DNA of 64,000 nt. It comes from SXOA01 sp046593355. Its GTDB lineage: Bacteria > Planctomycetota > Planctomycetia > Pirellulales > Pirellulaceae. Every line of letters begins with the position of its first letter. Within the stretch, counting starts at the first letter, position 1. Under the pieces are notes generated by a model. That model searched no databases, was not told the DNA's origin, and saw nothing but the letters and a program-made list of their open reading frames with translations. The position numbers and the translations under genes are program-made. The stretch is from assembly GCA_046593355.1 (NCBI GenBank), contig JBKJNY010000249.1, positions 16,864-80,863 of the forward strand. The letters are read 5' to 3'. Shown here piece after piece: positions 48,491 through 57,323 of the stretch.

Positions 48491-48553
48491 GTGGGGTAGG
48501 CTTCCAGCCTGCCCGGATTCTTCTTTACTGGGCAGGCTGGAAGCCTACCCCAC
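48491..48553. repeat. REP-like inverted pair (GTAGGCTTCCAGCCTGCC)
   Basis: The 24-bp arms, 48491-48514 and 48530-48553, are perfectly complementary and match the pair at 17577-17632 nearly base for base, with a different 15-nt middle. Confidence 0.92.
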
Positions 48554-48557
48554 GAAC

Positions 48558-49151
48558 ATGCAAACTCCCTCCGAAATCGACTCCCTGCTCCGCCTCGTGG
48601 ACCGCGAGGTCTGGATTGTGACGGCAGCGGCGGGAGGAAGGCGGGGAGCGCTGACGGCGACCTGGGTGGCCCAGGCTTCCATCGACCGCGAGCGGCCGGT
48701 GATTCTGGCGGGGTTGGCCCCGAACCATTTCACGACAGAGCTTGTCGAAGAGGGGCAGGCGTTTGTCGCGCATCTTTTATCGGAGTCTCAAGCCGGCCTG
48801 GCCTGGAACTTTGCCAAAGATAGCGGCCGTCAACGGGACAAGCTGGCAGGGCTGGCGACAGCGGAAAGCTCCGCCGGCTGCCCGATTCTGCCGGATTGCC
48901 TGGCCTGGTTCGACTGCCGCGTGTTTGCCCGTTACGATGCCGGCGACCGGCTGTTTTACTGGGCCGATGTGGTCGCGGCGGAAAAACGGGGCACCGGCAG
49001 CCCGCTCCGCGAGCAGGCGTTCATTAGTTCCCTGACGGATGACCAGCGGAGACTGCTGGCCACCCAGCGGGAAGCCGACGTGCAAATGCAGCGGCCGCTG
49101 GCGGACAAGTGGCGCGCAAAATGCGGTAAATCCAGCGGCAGTAAGGTATAG
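48558..49151 (+). CDS. flavin reductase-like FMN-binding protein
   Basis: ATG 48558 gives 197 residues; the frame from 48471 would be encoded by the REP pair and is rejected. The split-barrel flavin-binding fold is shown by EVWIVTAAAGGRRGALTATW, VAQASIDRERPVILAGLAPN and EGQAFVAHLLSESQAGLAWN, with PDCLAWFDCRVFARYDAGDR, LFYWADV. Such proteins reduce free flavin or bind FMN as oxidoreductases. The C-terminal 40 residues are an addition. The start follows the REP pair by four bases. Confidence 0.85.
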   Translation: MQTPSEIDSLLRLVDREVWIVTAAAGGRRGALTATWVAQASIDRERPVILAGLAPNHFTTELVEEGQAFVAHLLSESQAGLAWNFAKDSGRQRDKLAGLATAESSAGCPILPDCLAWFDCRVFARYDAGDRLFYWADVVAAEKRGTGSPLREQAFISSLTDDQRRLLATQREADVQMQRPLADKWRAKCGKSSGSKV

Positions 49152-49170
49152 TTGTCATAGTGGCAAGAAA

Positions 49171-49223
49171 AGTACTCCTCACGCTCCGCGTGAGGAATCA
49201 TCTCGCGGAGCGAGATGAATACT
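49171..49223. repeat. REP-like inverted pair (AGTACTCCTCACGC-TCC)
   Basis: AGTACTCCTCACGC-TCC-GCGTGAGG faces a right unit reading AGTATTCATCTCGC-TCC-GCGAGAT on the minus strand. The right unit contains the ATG (49215) used for HflX. Confidence 0.9.
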
Positions 49224-50594
49224 ATCAAACCCCCGAGGACCATCATCACCGTGCATGAACTTCAGCGCGCAAACGGCGTTGCGAAAGAGAAGGCGATTCT
49301 CGTTCGCGTTATTCTTCCCGGACAATACGAGGGTGAGGATCCGCTCGACGAGATCACCGGCCTGGCCAAGACGGCAGGGACGCGGATTGCCAGCGGCCTG
49401 ACCCAGCGGCGGGAAAAGCCGGACGTGGCCACCTATCTCGGCAAGGGCAAGGTCGAGGAGCTCAAGAACCTCGTCGCCCACCACGAAGCCGACGTCGTCA
49501 TCTTTGATAACGACCTGCACCCAGGCCAGACCCGCAATTTGGAGAAAGCCGTCGAAGTCAAAGTGCTCGACCGGACCGAATTGATTCTTGACATTTTCGC
49601 GAGCAACGCCCAGTCCTACGAATCGCGGCTCGCCGTCGAGCTCGCCCAGCTCGAATACTCGCTGCCGCGGCTGAAGCAGATGTGGACCCACCTTTCCCGC
49701 ATCAAAGCCGGCATCGGGATGCGCGGGCCGGGGGAAAAGCAGCTCGAAGAGGACCGCCGGATCGTGGAGAAGCGGATTCATGAGCTGAAAGTGGAGATGA
49801 AAACGATCGAAAAACGGAAGGAACGGCTGGTCGCATCGCGGCGGGACCGGCTGACCGTCTCCCTGGTCGGCTATACGAATGCCGGCAAGAGCACGCTCAT
49901 GAATTCGCTGACGAATGCCGGCGTGCTGACCCAGGATAAGCTCTTCGCCACGCTCGATACCCGCACCCGGCGTTGGCAATTGCCGAGTTGGGGGCCGGTG
50001 TTGCTCTCCGACACGGTCGGCTTCATCCGCGATCTGCCGCACGGCCTGATTGCCAGTTTTAAGGCAACGCTAGAAGAGGCCCGCCAGGCGGACTTGCTGC
50101 TGCACATCGCGGACGCTTCCAACCCCGACGTTTTGCAGCAGATCAGCGCTGTCTATGCCGTGCTGCAGGAGTTGGGCATCGAGGAGAAGCAGACGCTGCT
50201 CGTCCTCAACAAAGCCGACCGGCTCTCCGATGCCGCGGAGCTGGCCAAGATCATGAACCGCTATCCCAATGCGGTCAGCATCAGCGCGCGGACGGGCGAA
50301 GGTCTGGAGCGATTGCGTGACACGGTGAGCGAGGCTCTGAGCCGCTCGTTCCTGGATTTGGACGTGGAAACAAGCGTCGCCAACGGCCGGCTGCTGGCGT
50401 ATCTGGCGGCTCATGGGGAGGTGCTTTCCAAGGAATACCTGGAGGATCGCGTCGTGGTCCACGTGCGCATGCCCGCCCGGCACGTCGGCCCGGTTTACGG
50501 CCAGGGGACCACGGTCCGCCATCATCAAGGGGCGCTGCTGGTGACTCCCGGCGAGGAAGAGGAGTTGCCGGCGGTGATGGAAGACGTGGCGTAG
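49215..50594 (+). CDS. hflX: GTPase HflX
   Basis: The 459-residue ribosome-associated GTPase splits or rescues 70S ribosomes under stress. The N-terminal HflX domain has SGLTQRREKPDVATYLGKGK and VVIFDNDLHPGQTRNLEKAV, then the helical linker GMRGPGEKQLEEDRRIVEKR. The G domain shows G1 GYTNAGKST (219-227), G3 DTVGF (266-270) and G4 NKAD (332-335). The ATG lies in the right arm of a REP pair, with GGAG four bases before it; a GTG at about 49251 is the alternative. The C-terminal extension of about 90 residues is normal for many HflX. Confidence 0.95.
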   Translation: MNTIKPPRTIITVHELQRANGVAKEKAILVRVILPGQYEGEDPLDEITGLAKTAGTRIASGLTQRREKPDVATYLGKGKVEELKNLVAHHEADVVIFDNDLHPGQTRNLEKAVEVKVLDRTELILDIFASNAQSYESRLAVELAQLEYSLPRLKQMWTHLSRIKAGIGMRGPGEKQLEEDRRIVEKRIHELKVEMKTIEKRKERLVASRRDRLTVSLVGYTNAGKSTLMNSLTNAGVLTQDKLFATLDTRTRRWQLPSWGPVLLSDTVGFIRDLPHGLIASFKATLEEARQADLLLHIADASNPDVLQQISAVYAVLQELGIEEKQTLLVLNKADRLSDAAELAKIMNRYPNAVSISARTGEGLERLRDTVSEALSRSFLDLDVETSVANGRLLAYLAAHGEVLSKEYLEDRVVVHVRMPARHVGPVYGQGTTVRHHQGALLVTPGEEEELPAVMEDVA

Positions 50595-50675
50595 CCCTAC
50601 AACCGCTACCCGCCGCAGATTCTGAAATCCTCGGCAGCCTTTTCCTCATCCTCATAGTTTCACTCAAGTTTAGAA

Positions 50676-50810
50676 ATTGACACCAGCCGCTGTGGAGGTA
50701 GTCTTAAGTTGTCACTTGTTGTTAAGGCAGCCTGTGACCATAACTTTTGGCTTTCTCACCCCCGTGTTAGGCGGGTTCAGCGGCGCTTGCTGAACCCGCC
50801 TTTTTTATTT
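50676..50810 (+). ncRNA. candidate small RNA ending in an intrinsic terminator
   Basis: In the 300-base spacer after hflX, TTGACA (about 50676) is followed, at 16-19 bases, by TAGTCT/TCTTAA. About 100 bases on is a strong terminator. Between them no open frame with a ribosome site exists, and CTTAA/TTAAG arms can pair. This arrangement fits an independent small RNA. It could also simply be the hflX 3' UTR. Confidence 0.4.
50770..50810 (+). terminator. rho-independent terminator
   Basis: GGCGGGTTCAGC, a seven-base loop and GCTGAACCCGCC form a perfect 12-bp stem followed at once by six T and then ATTT. It is the most canonical terminator in the window and reads in the hflX direction. Confidence 0.93.
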
Positions 50811-50820
50811 CTTGGGGAAA

Positions 50821-50874
50821 GTAGTCCGCTCACTCCGTCAGCGGACAGGCCTGCACACGGAGTGTGCAGGCTAC
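50821..50874. repeat. REP-like inverted pair (GTAGTCCGCTCAC-TCC)
   Basis: GTAGTCCGCTCAC-TCC-GTCAGCGGAC faces GTAGCCTGCACAC-TCC-GTGTGCAGG on the opposite strand. It shares stems with the pair at 1500-1567. Confidence 0.9.
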
Positions 50875-50892
50875 TAACGCTACAATGGAGAC

Positions 50893-51177
50893 GTGTCCGA
50901 ATCACGTCCCATCCGCTGCGAAGTCCACTATTCCGGCGACGTTCAAGGGGTGGGTTTTCGCTGGAACGCTTGCCACCTCGCCCGCGACTTTCAGGTGACG
51001 GGGTTCGTCCGCAATCTGCCGGACAGCCGCGTGCATTTGGTGGCTGAGGGGGAGCGCGGCGAAGTGGAGCGGTTCCTGGCGACGATTGCCGATTCGATGG
51101 GGGGGAACATCCGGCATACCCAGACCGTGGCGAGCCCAGCGACCGGCGAATTCACGAGCTTTGAATCTGCAAGGTGA
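50893..51177 (+). CDS. acyP: acylphosphatase
   Basis: The GTG start at 50893, with GGAG upstream, gives 94 residues, normal for this small cytoplasmic enzyme that hydrolyses acyl phosphates. The phosphate-binding loop is YSGDVQGVGFRWNA with its Arg. GFVRNLPDSRVHLVAEGERG supplies the catalytic Asn. The stop overlaps a possible GTG start of the next gene, so the two genes are coupled. The role in this organism is unknown. Confidence 0.94.
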   Translation: MSESRPIRCEVHYSGDVQGVGFRWNACHLARDFQVTGFVRNLPDSRVHLVAEGERGEVERFLATIADSMGGNIRHTQTVASPATGEFTSFESAR

Positions 51178-51185
51178 GCATTTCC

Positions 51186-51569
51186 ATGCCCGACGAAGCC
51201 TACGATCCACGGTATCTCGAGGGAATCGAGCACTTCAACGTCTGCGACTTCTTTGAAGCGCACGAAGTGTGGGAAGAACTGTGGGCCGATTACCGCGGCC
51301 CTTCTCGGAAGTTTTATCAGGGGCTTATCCAGGTCGCCGTCTGCCTGCATCACTTCGGCAACGGCAACACTCGCGGGGCCAAGAAGCTCTATCTTTCCAG
51401 CGTCGGCTACTTGCAGGAGTACAGGCCAAAGCACCAGGGGCTCGACCTGGAGAAGCTCTTCCGCGAGTTCGAAGCGTGCCTGAAGCCCGTGATGGAGAGC
51501 ACCGAGGAGTTTCCCAAGATTGACATCGTGCCGGATTTGATTCCGGAGATCCATCTGACTCAAGAATAG
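51186..51569 (+). CDS. DUF309 family protein
   Basis: ATG 51186 is chosen because AAGGTGA lies about nine bases upstream; a GTG at 51174 overlapping the acylphosphatase stop is the alternative. The 127-residue product has the family signature HFNVCDFFEAHEVWEELWAD, then RKFYQGLIQVAVCLHHFGNG with NTRGAKKLY. The His/Glu pattern resembles a metal-binding helical hairpin pair. The function is unknown. The stop TAG at 51567 merges with the AGTACTC foot of the following REP pair. Confidence 0.88.
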   Translation: MPDEAYDPRYLEGIEHFNVCDFFEAHEVWEELWADYRGPSRKFYQGLIQVAVCLHHFGNGNTRGAKKLYLSSVGYLQEYRPKHQGLDLEKLFREFEACLKPVMESTEEFPKIDIVPDLIPEIHLTQE

Positions 51570-51621
51570 TACTCTTCTCGCTCCGTGAGATGAATTCCTC
51601 ACGCGGAGCGTGAGGAGTACT
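51568..51621. repeat. REP-like inverted pair (AGTACTC, TCC apex)
   Basis: AGTACTCTTCTCGC-TCC-GTGAGA faces AGTACTCCTCACGC-TCC-GCGTGAGG on the minus strand. It fills the space between the convergent DUF309 and helicase genes completely, touching both stops. Confidence 0.9.
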
Positions 51622-53958
51622 TTACTCCACCGGCTGCAAGTTGGCGTGCAGCAGCACGAAGATCTTCTCGCCGGTGCTGCTGGAGAAGCGGACGGTGGCG
51701 CGGCGCTTGGGGCCTTCGCCGGAGAGGCTGATGATCGTCCCAATGCCGTACTCGCGGTGCTCCACCGTCATGCCATGCTTGAACATGCTGGGGGGATAGC
51801 GACGGACGCCGTTTTCCTGCTCGGCGAGCAAACTGGCGGCCGTAGTGACGCCGGAGACCAGCAAGGGGACTTTTTTCTTCTTTGATTCCGCAGGCTCGAC
51901 TTGCGAGAAATCATCCACGTCAAAGCTGGCGTCTCCTTCGTCGTGCGAAAGTTCGGCTTCGTCGCGGGGCAACTGCGATTCTTCCCAGTCTTTCACCCGC
52001 GGGCGGCTGGTGATGCTGCTGGAAAGCTGCATCTCGTCGCGGGGCAGCTCCATCAGGAACGGGCTGGGAATCGTCGGCGCGGCCATGCCGCGAAACATGC
52101 GATAGTCGGCATAGCTGAGCTGCAATTCCTCTTCCGCCCGCGTGATGCCGACGAACAGCAGCCGCCGCTCTTCCTCCACCTTCTCTTCGTCGTTGCGGCT
52201 CCGCTCGTGCGGCAGCAGGCCCTGCTCGCAGGCGATGATAAACACGACGGGAAACTCCAGCCCCTTGGCGGCGTGCATGGTCATGAGCGTGACCTTGTCG
52301 CTTTCGGATTCCCAGGCGTCGGTGTCGGCGACGAGCGAGGTTTCTTCCAGGAACTGCTCCAGGTGGCCCTGGCCGTGATTCCGCATGTCGAATTCGCGGG
52401 CCGCCGTGAGCAATTCTTGCAGGTTTGCCAGCCGTTCCTGATCGTCCTCCGCTTCCGAGTTCTTCAGCACTTCCTCATACTCGCTCTCGCTGAGCACGCG
52501 GCCAACAATCGCTTCGACATGCGCGGTCGCCACTTCCCCCAGCCGGTCGAACATGGCGACGAATTTGGCGACGGCCACGGCGGACTTTTTTGCCAGTCCC
52601 TCCACCAGGCCGGCTTCGCGGGCGGCGTCGAGCAGCGGCAGGCTGTTTTTGCGGGCGTGGTCCTGCAACTTGACGATGGTGGATTTGCCGATGCCGCGGG
52701 TGGGAGTGTTGATGATGCGGAGCAGGGCCACGTCACTGCGGGGGTTGTTCACGAGGTGCAGATAGGCCAGCACGTCCTTGATTTCCTTCCGCTGGAAGAA
52801 CTCCACCCCGTTCACAATCTGGTAGGGGATGACATGTTCCCGTAGGGCGTGCTCAATCTGCCGCGAGAGGGCGTTGATGCGGTAGAAGACGGCGAAGTCT
52901 CGCGGGCGGCGGTCGCCGGAATGAACCGCGGTGGCAATCTGGGCGGCGATGTGATCCGCTTCGTCCCGCTGCGTGGGGTAGCAGTTGAGGCGGACGGCCG
53001 CCCCTTCCGCGTTGTCCGTGAAGAGCTGCTTCTTCTTGCGGCGGACGTTGTGCGCGATGAGCTGGTCGGCGACGCGGAGGATGGCCTTGGTGCTGCGGTA
53101 GTTCTGCTCCAGCCGCACCACCTTGACGCTGGGGAAATCCTTCTCAAACTCCAGGATGTTGCTGAGATTGGCTCCCCGCCAGCCGTAGATGGACTGGTCG
53201 GGGTCGCCGGTGACCGCCAGGTTGGGATGGTCGATGGAGAGGGCCCGGACGATGGCGTACTGGGCGAGGTTCGTGTCCTGATATTCGTCGACCAGGATGT
53301 AGCGATAGCGCTCGTCGAGCTTCGCCCGCACTTCGGGGTTTTCCCTGAGCAGCGAGGCGACATGCATTAGCAGGTCGTCGAAATCGACGGCATTGGCGCG
53401 GAGCAGCCGCCGCTGATACGTCGGATACACCCGCTCCACAATGCCGCCGAGCTGTTTCCCCTTGCTGCCGGTGTAACGGTCGGGGGTGATGAGGTTGTTC
53501 TTTGCCCAACTGATGGCGTGGCCGATGGCATCGGGCGAGACGTGGCTCATGTCCACTCCCTCGTCCTCAATTGCCGCCATCAGCAGCTTGTGGCTGTCGT
53601 CCATGTCGTAGATGGAGTAGTTCTCGGAGAGTCCGACGAGGGCCGCATTCAACCGCAAGAGGCGGGCGCAGAAGCCATGAAAGGTCCCCATCCAGACCGG
53701 CTGGCGAGGGGCCAGTTTTTCCACGCGGCTCCGCATCTCCGCGGCGGCTTTGTTGGTGAATGTAAGTGCCAGGATTTGCCGGGCGGAGACGCCTTCGGCC
53801 AGCAGATGGGCGATGCGATGCGTGACGACTCGCGTTTTGCCGCTGCCCGGACCGGCGAGAATCAGCAGCGGGCCATCCACATGCTCTACTGCCGCGAGCT
53901 GTGCGGCAGTAAGTGACTGGTGGGCATTCCTAGCCTGTGGAGAAAGTGCGGCTTCCAT
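51622..53958 (-). CDS. UvrD/PcrA-like superfamily 1 DNA helicase
   Basis: The 778-residue ATP-dependent 3'-5' helicase is of UvrD/PcrA type, acting in repair and in removing proteins from DNA. The motifs are complete: Q-motif LTAAQLAAVEHVDGPLLILA, Walker A GPGSGKT (36-42), Ia LTFTNKAAAEM, II DEYQDT (224-229), III GDPDQSIYGWRGAN, IV LEQNYRS, V VTLMTMHAAKGLEFPVVFI and VI LLFVGITRAEEELQLSYA. The C-terminus has a linker and the PcrA-type end domain (HGMTVEHREYGIGTIISLSG) that can bind RNA polymerase. It is convergent with DUF309. Confidence 0.96.
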   Translation of the reverse strand: MEAALSPQARNAHQSLTAAQLAAVEHVDGPLLILAGPGSGKTRVVTHRIAHLLAEGVSARQILALTFTNKAAAEMRSRVEKLAPRQPVWMGTFHGFCARLLRLNAALVGLSENYSIYDMDDSHKLLMAAIEDEGVDMSHVSPDAIGHAISWAKNNLITPDRYTGSKGKQLGGIVERVYPTYQRRLLRANAVDFDDLLMHVASLLRENPEVRAKLDERYRYILVDEYQDTNLAQYAIVRALSIDHPNLAVTGDPDQSIYGWRGANLSNILEFEKDFPSVKVVRLEQNYRSTKAILRVADQLIAHNVRRKKKQLFTDNAEGAAVRLNCYPTQRDEADHIAAQIATAVHSGDRRPRDFAVFYRINALSRQIEHALREHVIPYQIVNGVEFFQRKEIKDVLAYLHLVNNPRSDVALLRIINTPTRGIGKSTIVKLQDHARKNSLPLLDAAREAGLVEGLAKKSAVAVAKFVAMFDRLGEVATAHVEAIVGRVLSESEYEEVLKNSEAEDDQERLANLQELLTAAREFDMRNHGQGHLEQFLEETSLVADTDAWESESDKVTLMTMHAAKGLEFPVVFIIACEQGLLPHERSRNDEEKVEEERRLLFVGITRAEEELQLSYADYRMFRGMAAPTIPSPFLMELPRDEMQLSSSITSRPRVKDWEESQLPRDEAELSHDEGDASFDVDDFSQVEPAESKKKKVPLLVSGVTTAASLLAEQENGVRRYPPSMFKHGMTVEHREYGIGTIISLSGEGPKRRATVRFSSSTGEKIFVLLHANLQPVE

Positions 53959-53981
53959 ACCGTCATCTTAGCGTTTTGTGC

Positions 53982-56900
53982 CTAACCGCCCATATCCTTG
54001 CGAGCCTTCATCTTTGCCGCCATCAGCCGCTCGGTATAGGTGTCTTGTTCCGGTCCGCCGGCTGCGGAAGAGGGTGGCGGTTGCAGCGGCTGCTGGTGCG
54101 TGGCACTGCTGCTGCCGCCGGTGGCGTCCTGAAGCACGTCGCCAAGGTCTCGCTGCGGCGAGTAGGTATCGGCATCGAACTGCGGTTCGAAGCGGGAAGA
54201 AGCTCGCCGCTCGTCGAGCTGCGAGGTGACGGCTGCCTTCTTGCTCCGCAGGCGCTCCATCGCTTCGGTGCGGACGGGCTCGAGCGGCCGCTGCATGACG
54301 CGGCCCCAGGCGTAGGCCACGGCGGGCATGACCCAGTAGAAGTGGATGGTGATGCGGCGGATGGCCACGTCCACGAGGAAGATACCGGCCGCGAGAAGCA
54401 GAATCAGCGGCCAGATGTCGGTGCTGCTCATCGCTTTGGGAAGCGTGCGGCGGAAGGTGTCCACGGCGCCAATCAGCTTGTCGATGGAGGTTTGATTGGG
54501 CGTAAAATCGGGCATCTTGACGCCCACTTCGCCCCCCTTGGGCTTCAGGCTGGCCAGCGTCGTGATGAGCAAATCGTTCGTTTCCCGCTCGCGGAATTCG
54601 GCCGAATACGGCACGTTCACGCCGGTAAGCAGCGGCGGCTGCTGCTTGCCATCGGGGCCTTTGCCCGGATTGATGGCCAGCAGATAGCTGCCGGCTTCGG
54701 TGGCGGGCATTTCCCCCACGTAGCGGCCGGGGGCTTCTTGCCGCATCTGCATGGAGATGTTTTCCATCTTCGGCCCGGTCCCGACGGCGCTCATATCCAG
54801 GAAGTTCAGAAATTCGCCGTCCTTCTTCAAAGCCGTCACCACGACTCGCACCTTGCCGTCCTTCACGTCGGTGGCGATCGAGTAATCGGCCTGCTCGTTC
54901 ACCGGCCTCATCACGTCGCGGATGACCTGGGTATAGAGCTTGTCAAAACTCTCCCAGCCGTCCTGCCAGGGGGTGGCCCAGCGCTGGCCGGCATCGGTGG
55001 TGATGACGGCCGTCTTGCCCGCGCCGTAGATCCAGCGGGCCAGAATCGTCGTGTTCTCCGGCCCGGCGTCCTTCATCGCGCCTGCCCGCATCACCACTTC
55101 TACCAGTGGGTTCTCCTTGACCTGCGTCAACACAAAGCCCTTAATCGGGGGAGGATCCCCTTCAATGCCGCCGACCATTTCGTGCCGGCGGTCGACGATG
55201 CCAACCGGGATGCCGTTCTGGTCTTCCTTGACGAGCGGCCGGGCCACGCGGCGGGCCTCGATCTGGAAGATGCGAGGAAGCGCCTTGGGATTGGTGGCCC
55301 GATAGAACTTGCCCCCCGTTGCCTCCGCGATGCCGCGGAGGCGGGTGTCTTCAATTGTGCCGTGTGCGCCGACGGCGACCGTGCTGACTTTGATTCTGGC
55401 CCTCTTGAACATGCCGACCGACGCGCCGGGCGGGGAGGGGTCGCCGTCGCTGATGATGATGGCGTGCTTGACGGAAGCTGGGCAGGATGCGAGCCCCTTG
55501 TAGCACATCAACATGGCGGGCTCGAAATCGGGCATGTCGCCGGGCTGCATCCGGTCGAGTTTGGCCATCATCGATTTCTGGCTGGTGCCGACCTGCACCA
55601 GACCAGACCCCTTTTTATCCCGCCATAGCCAGTCTTCCTTGCTACTGAAATTGTCCCAGTGGGCGACGCCACAGTAGTCCATCGGACCGAGAACCTTGAG
55701 AGCCTCGATGCCGATGACTTTTTGCCAGTAGTTGCCTTGCGCGATTTCGCTGGCGTGCATCATCATCGCCAATGCGCCGACGGCCCGCACCTTCGCGTTC
55801 TTGATCTGGAAATCGACCGGCATCGCCTTTTCCAGTTCGGTGTTGCTCCAGCCGCCGGCCCCGAAGCTGTTAGGACCGCCAATCATCAGCAGGCCGGCTC
55901 CGAACTGCTCGGTGTTGCGGACCAGCATCTGAATCTGATCGTCGGTGAAACTGGCCGTGTCTTCCACGTTCGTGGAAAGCACGCCGTTGGCCCTGGGCAC
56001 ATTCGCCAGCACGACGCAGTCGTACGCTTGCAGTTCCGCCAGGCTCGAAAAGAGCTGATTGCTCTGCATCTTGACGACCTCGATGTCCTTGAGGCCGAGG
56101 CTCACGGCCAGCTTGTCGAACTCGGTCGGCGTATCGGAATCCACGATCAGCAGCACGCGGGCCTTCCCCCGCACGTGCGTGAAGGCGGTGGCCGAGTTGT
56201 TCTGCAGCATCAGATCCTGGCCGGCGTCGTCGGGGACGAAGTCGGCTCGGTAGATATATCCGGCGGGAGTGTCGATGCGCCCTTCGAGAACCACGGCGTT
56301 TTTTCCCGGCGTTAACGTCTCTTCGGTTTCGGAGAGCAGCTCGAGCTGCCCGCCGACGGCGCGGGTGACTTTCAGCTTTCCCTTGACGGTGCCGCCGATG
56401 AGCTTGCCGTCCTTGTCCCTGACGGCGGGCGTGAAGTTTTCGAGCACGACCCGCGTCTGAAATTCCTGGCCGCGGCGAATGTCCGCGGGGAGGGCGATTT
56501 TTTCGACGGCGACCTCCGCGGTCGCGTTCAGGCGGATCGGAACGACGTCGATGCCGATGCCATTTTCCACGAGCGTGCTGGCGATGGTCTTGGCGTCGCC
56601 CAGGTTTTCTTGCCCGTCGGTGACGATGACAATCCGCTTGGCCGTATCTTCCGGGAACGAGGCCTGGGCCAGCTTGAGGGCGGCGGCGATGTTGGTGGCA
56701 TCCGTTCGCATCTGGAACAGCGTATCGAGCTGCCCGCTGCCGACGGCGCGGATATCGTCCGAGAACGGCGGGAATTCGATGGTCGCTTCGCGGCCGAAGA
56801 TGATCACGCCGGCTTTGTCCTCGGAGGCGTTCTGCAGATCCCCCTTGCGGCGGTGTTTGGCCACGTCCTGCATCACGTATTTCAGCATCGCCTCGCGGGT

Positions 56901-57152
56901 GATCTTGGGGATGCTCTCCGACTGGTCGAGCAGGTACATCACCGTCACCCGGTCGCTAATCCGCTTGAGCTGCACTTCCGCCAGGGCCAGCACCATCAGC
57001 ACCAGCACCAAAGTGCGAAAGCCGAGCGCGAACAGGCGGCGATACGGCCCCAGCCCCGCCAGGCTGCGGAAGGACACCGCCCATAAAATCGGCAGCAGGA
57101 TCAGCGCGAGGAGCCACTGCGGCTTATCGAAACCGATTTGCAATCCAAACAT
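53982..57152 (-). CDS. large membrane-anchored VWA/glutamine-amidotransferase-like protein
   Basis: The 1056 residues start with two membrane helices (WLLALILLPILWAVSF, LVLVLMVLALAEV). A periplasm-facing von Willebrand A domain follows with MIDAS LLDQSES (Asp76, Ser78, Ser80) and IVIVTDGQENLGDAKTIAST. A central class-I-amidotransferase-like fold has AGLLMIGGPNSFGAGGW without an obvious catalytic Cys. A second VWA-like strand region includes AIIISDGDPSPPGASVGMFK. Another helix lies near 915 (WPLILLLAAGIFLVDVAI), then a Gln/Pro-rich tail. The family is typical of planctomycetes, where it accompanies MoxR/DUF58 genes; those are not seen here. The function is unknown. Confidence 0.88.
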   Translation of the reverse strand: MFGLQIGFDKPQWLLALILLPILWAVSFRSLAGLGPYRRLFALGFRTLVLVLMVLALAEVQLKRISDRVTVMYLLDQSESIPKITREAMLKYVMQDVAKHRRKGDLQNASEDKAGVIIFGREATIEFPPFSDDIRAVGSGQLDTLFQMRTDATNIAAALKLAQASFPEDTAKRIVIVTDGQENLGDAKTIASTLVENGIGIDVVPIRLNATAEVAVEKIALPADIRRGQEFQTRVVLENFTPAVRDKDGKLIGGTVKGKLKVTRAVGGQLELLSETEETLTPGKNAVVLEGRIDTPAGYIYRADFVPDDAGQDLMLQNNSATAFTHVRGKARVLLIVDSDTPTEFDKLAVSLGLKDIEVVKMQSNQLFSSLAELQAYDCVVLANVPRANGVLSTNVEDTASFTDDQIQMLVRNTEQFGAGLLMIGGPNSFGAGGWSNTELEKAMPVDFQIKNAKVRAVGALAMMMHASEIAQGNYWQKVIGIEALKVLGPMDYCGVAHWDNFSSKEDWLWRDKKGSGLVQVGTSQKSMMAKLDRMQPGDMPDFEPAMLMCYKGLASCPASVKHAIIISDGDPSPPGASVGMFKRARIKVSTVAVGAHGTIEDTRLRGIAEATGGKFYRATNPKALPRIFQIEARRVARPLVKEDQNGIPVGIVDRRHEMVGGIEGDPPPIKGFVLTQVKENPLVEVVMRAGAMKDAGPENTTILARWIYGAGKTAVITTDAGQRWATPWQDGWESFDKLYTQVIRDVMRPVNEQADYSIATDVKDGKVRVVVTALKKDGEFLNFLDMSAVGTGPKMENISMQMRQEAPGRYVGEMPATEAGSYLLAINPGKGPDGKQQPPLLTGVNVPYSAEFRERETNDLLITTLASLKPKGGEVGVKMPDFTPNQTSIDKLIGAVDTFRRTLPKAMSSTDIWPLILLLAAGIFLVDVAIRRITIHFYWVMPAVAYAWGRVMQRPLEPVRTEAMERLRSKKAAVTSQLDERRASSRFEPQFDADTYSPQRDLGDVLQDATGGSSSATHQQPLQPPPSSAAGGPEQDTYTERLMAAKMKARKDMGG

Positions 57153-57188
57153 CGGCTAGCTCCTCGCTGACAAAACTGCGGGGGATGG

Positions 57189-57263
57189 CCGCGAAAATCG
57201 CAAAAAGACACAAAAATTCAAATCAATTCAATACTTTTTGTGACTCTTTGTGTTTTTCGTGGC
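57189..57263. repeat. A/T-rich inverted repeat (CACGAAAAACACAAAGAG type)
   Basis: The arms 57189-57216 and 57236-57263 pair imperfectly (CCGCGAAAATCGCAAAAAGA against TCTTTGTGTTTTTCGTGG). It stands between the VWA gene and the NHL gene and differs in composition from the REP pairs. Confidence 0.78.
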
Positions 57264-57323
57264 TATCCTTTCCCGTTTAATTCACATTCCGATTGTATCC
57301 GTCTCTCGGACTACTTCCTACCG

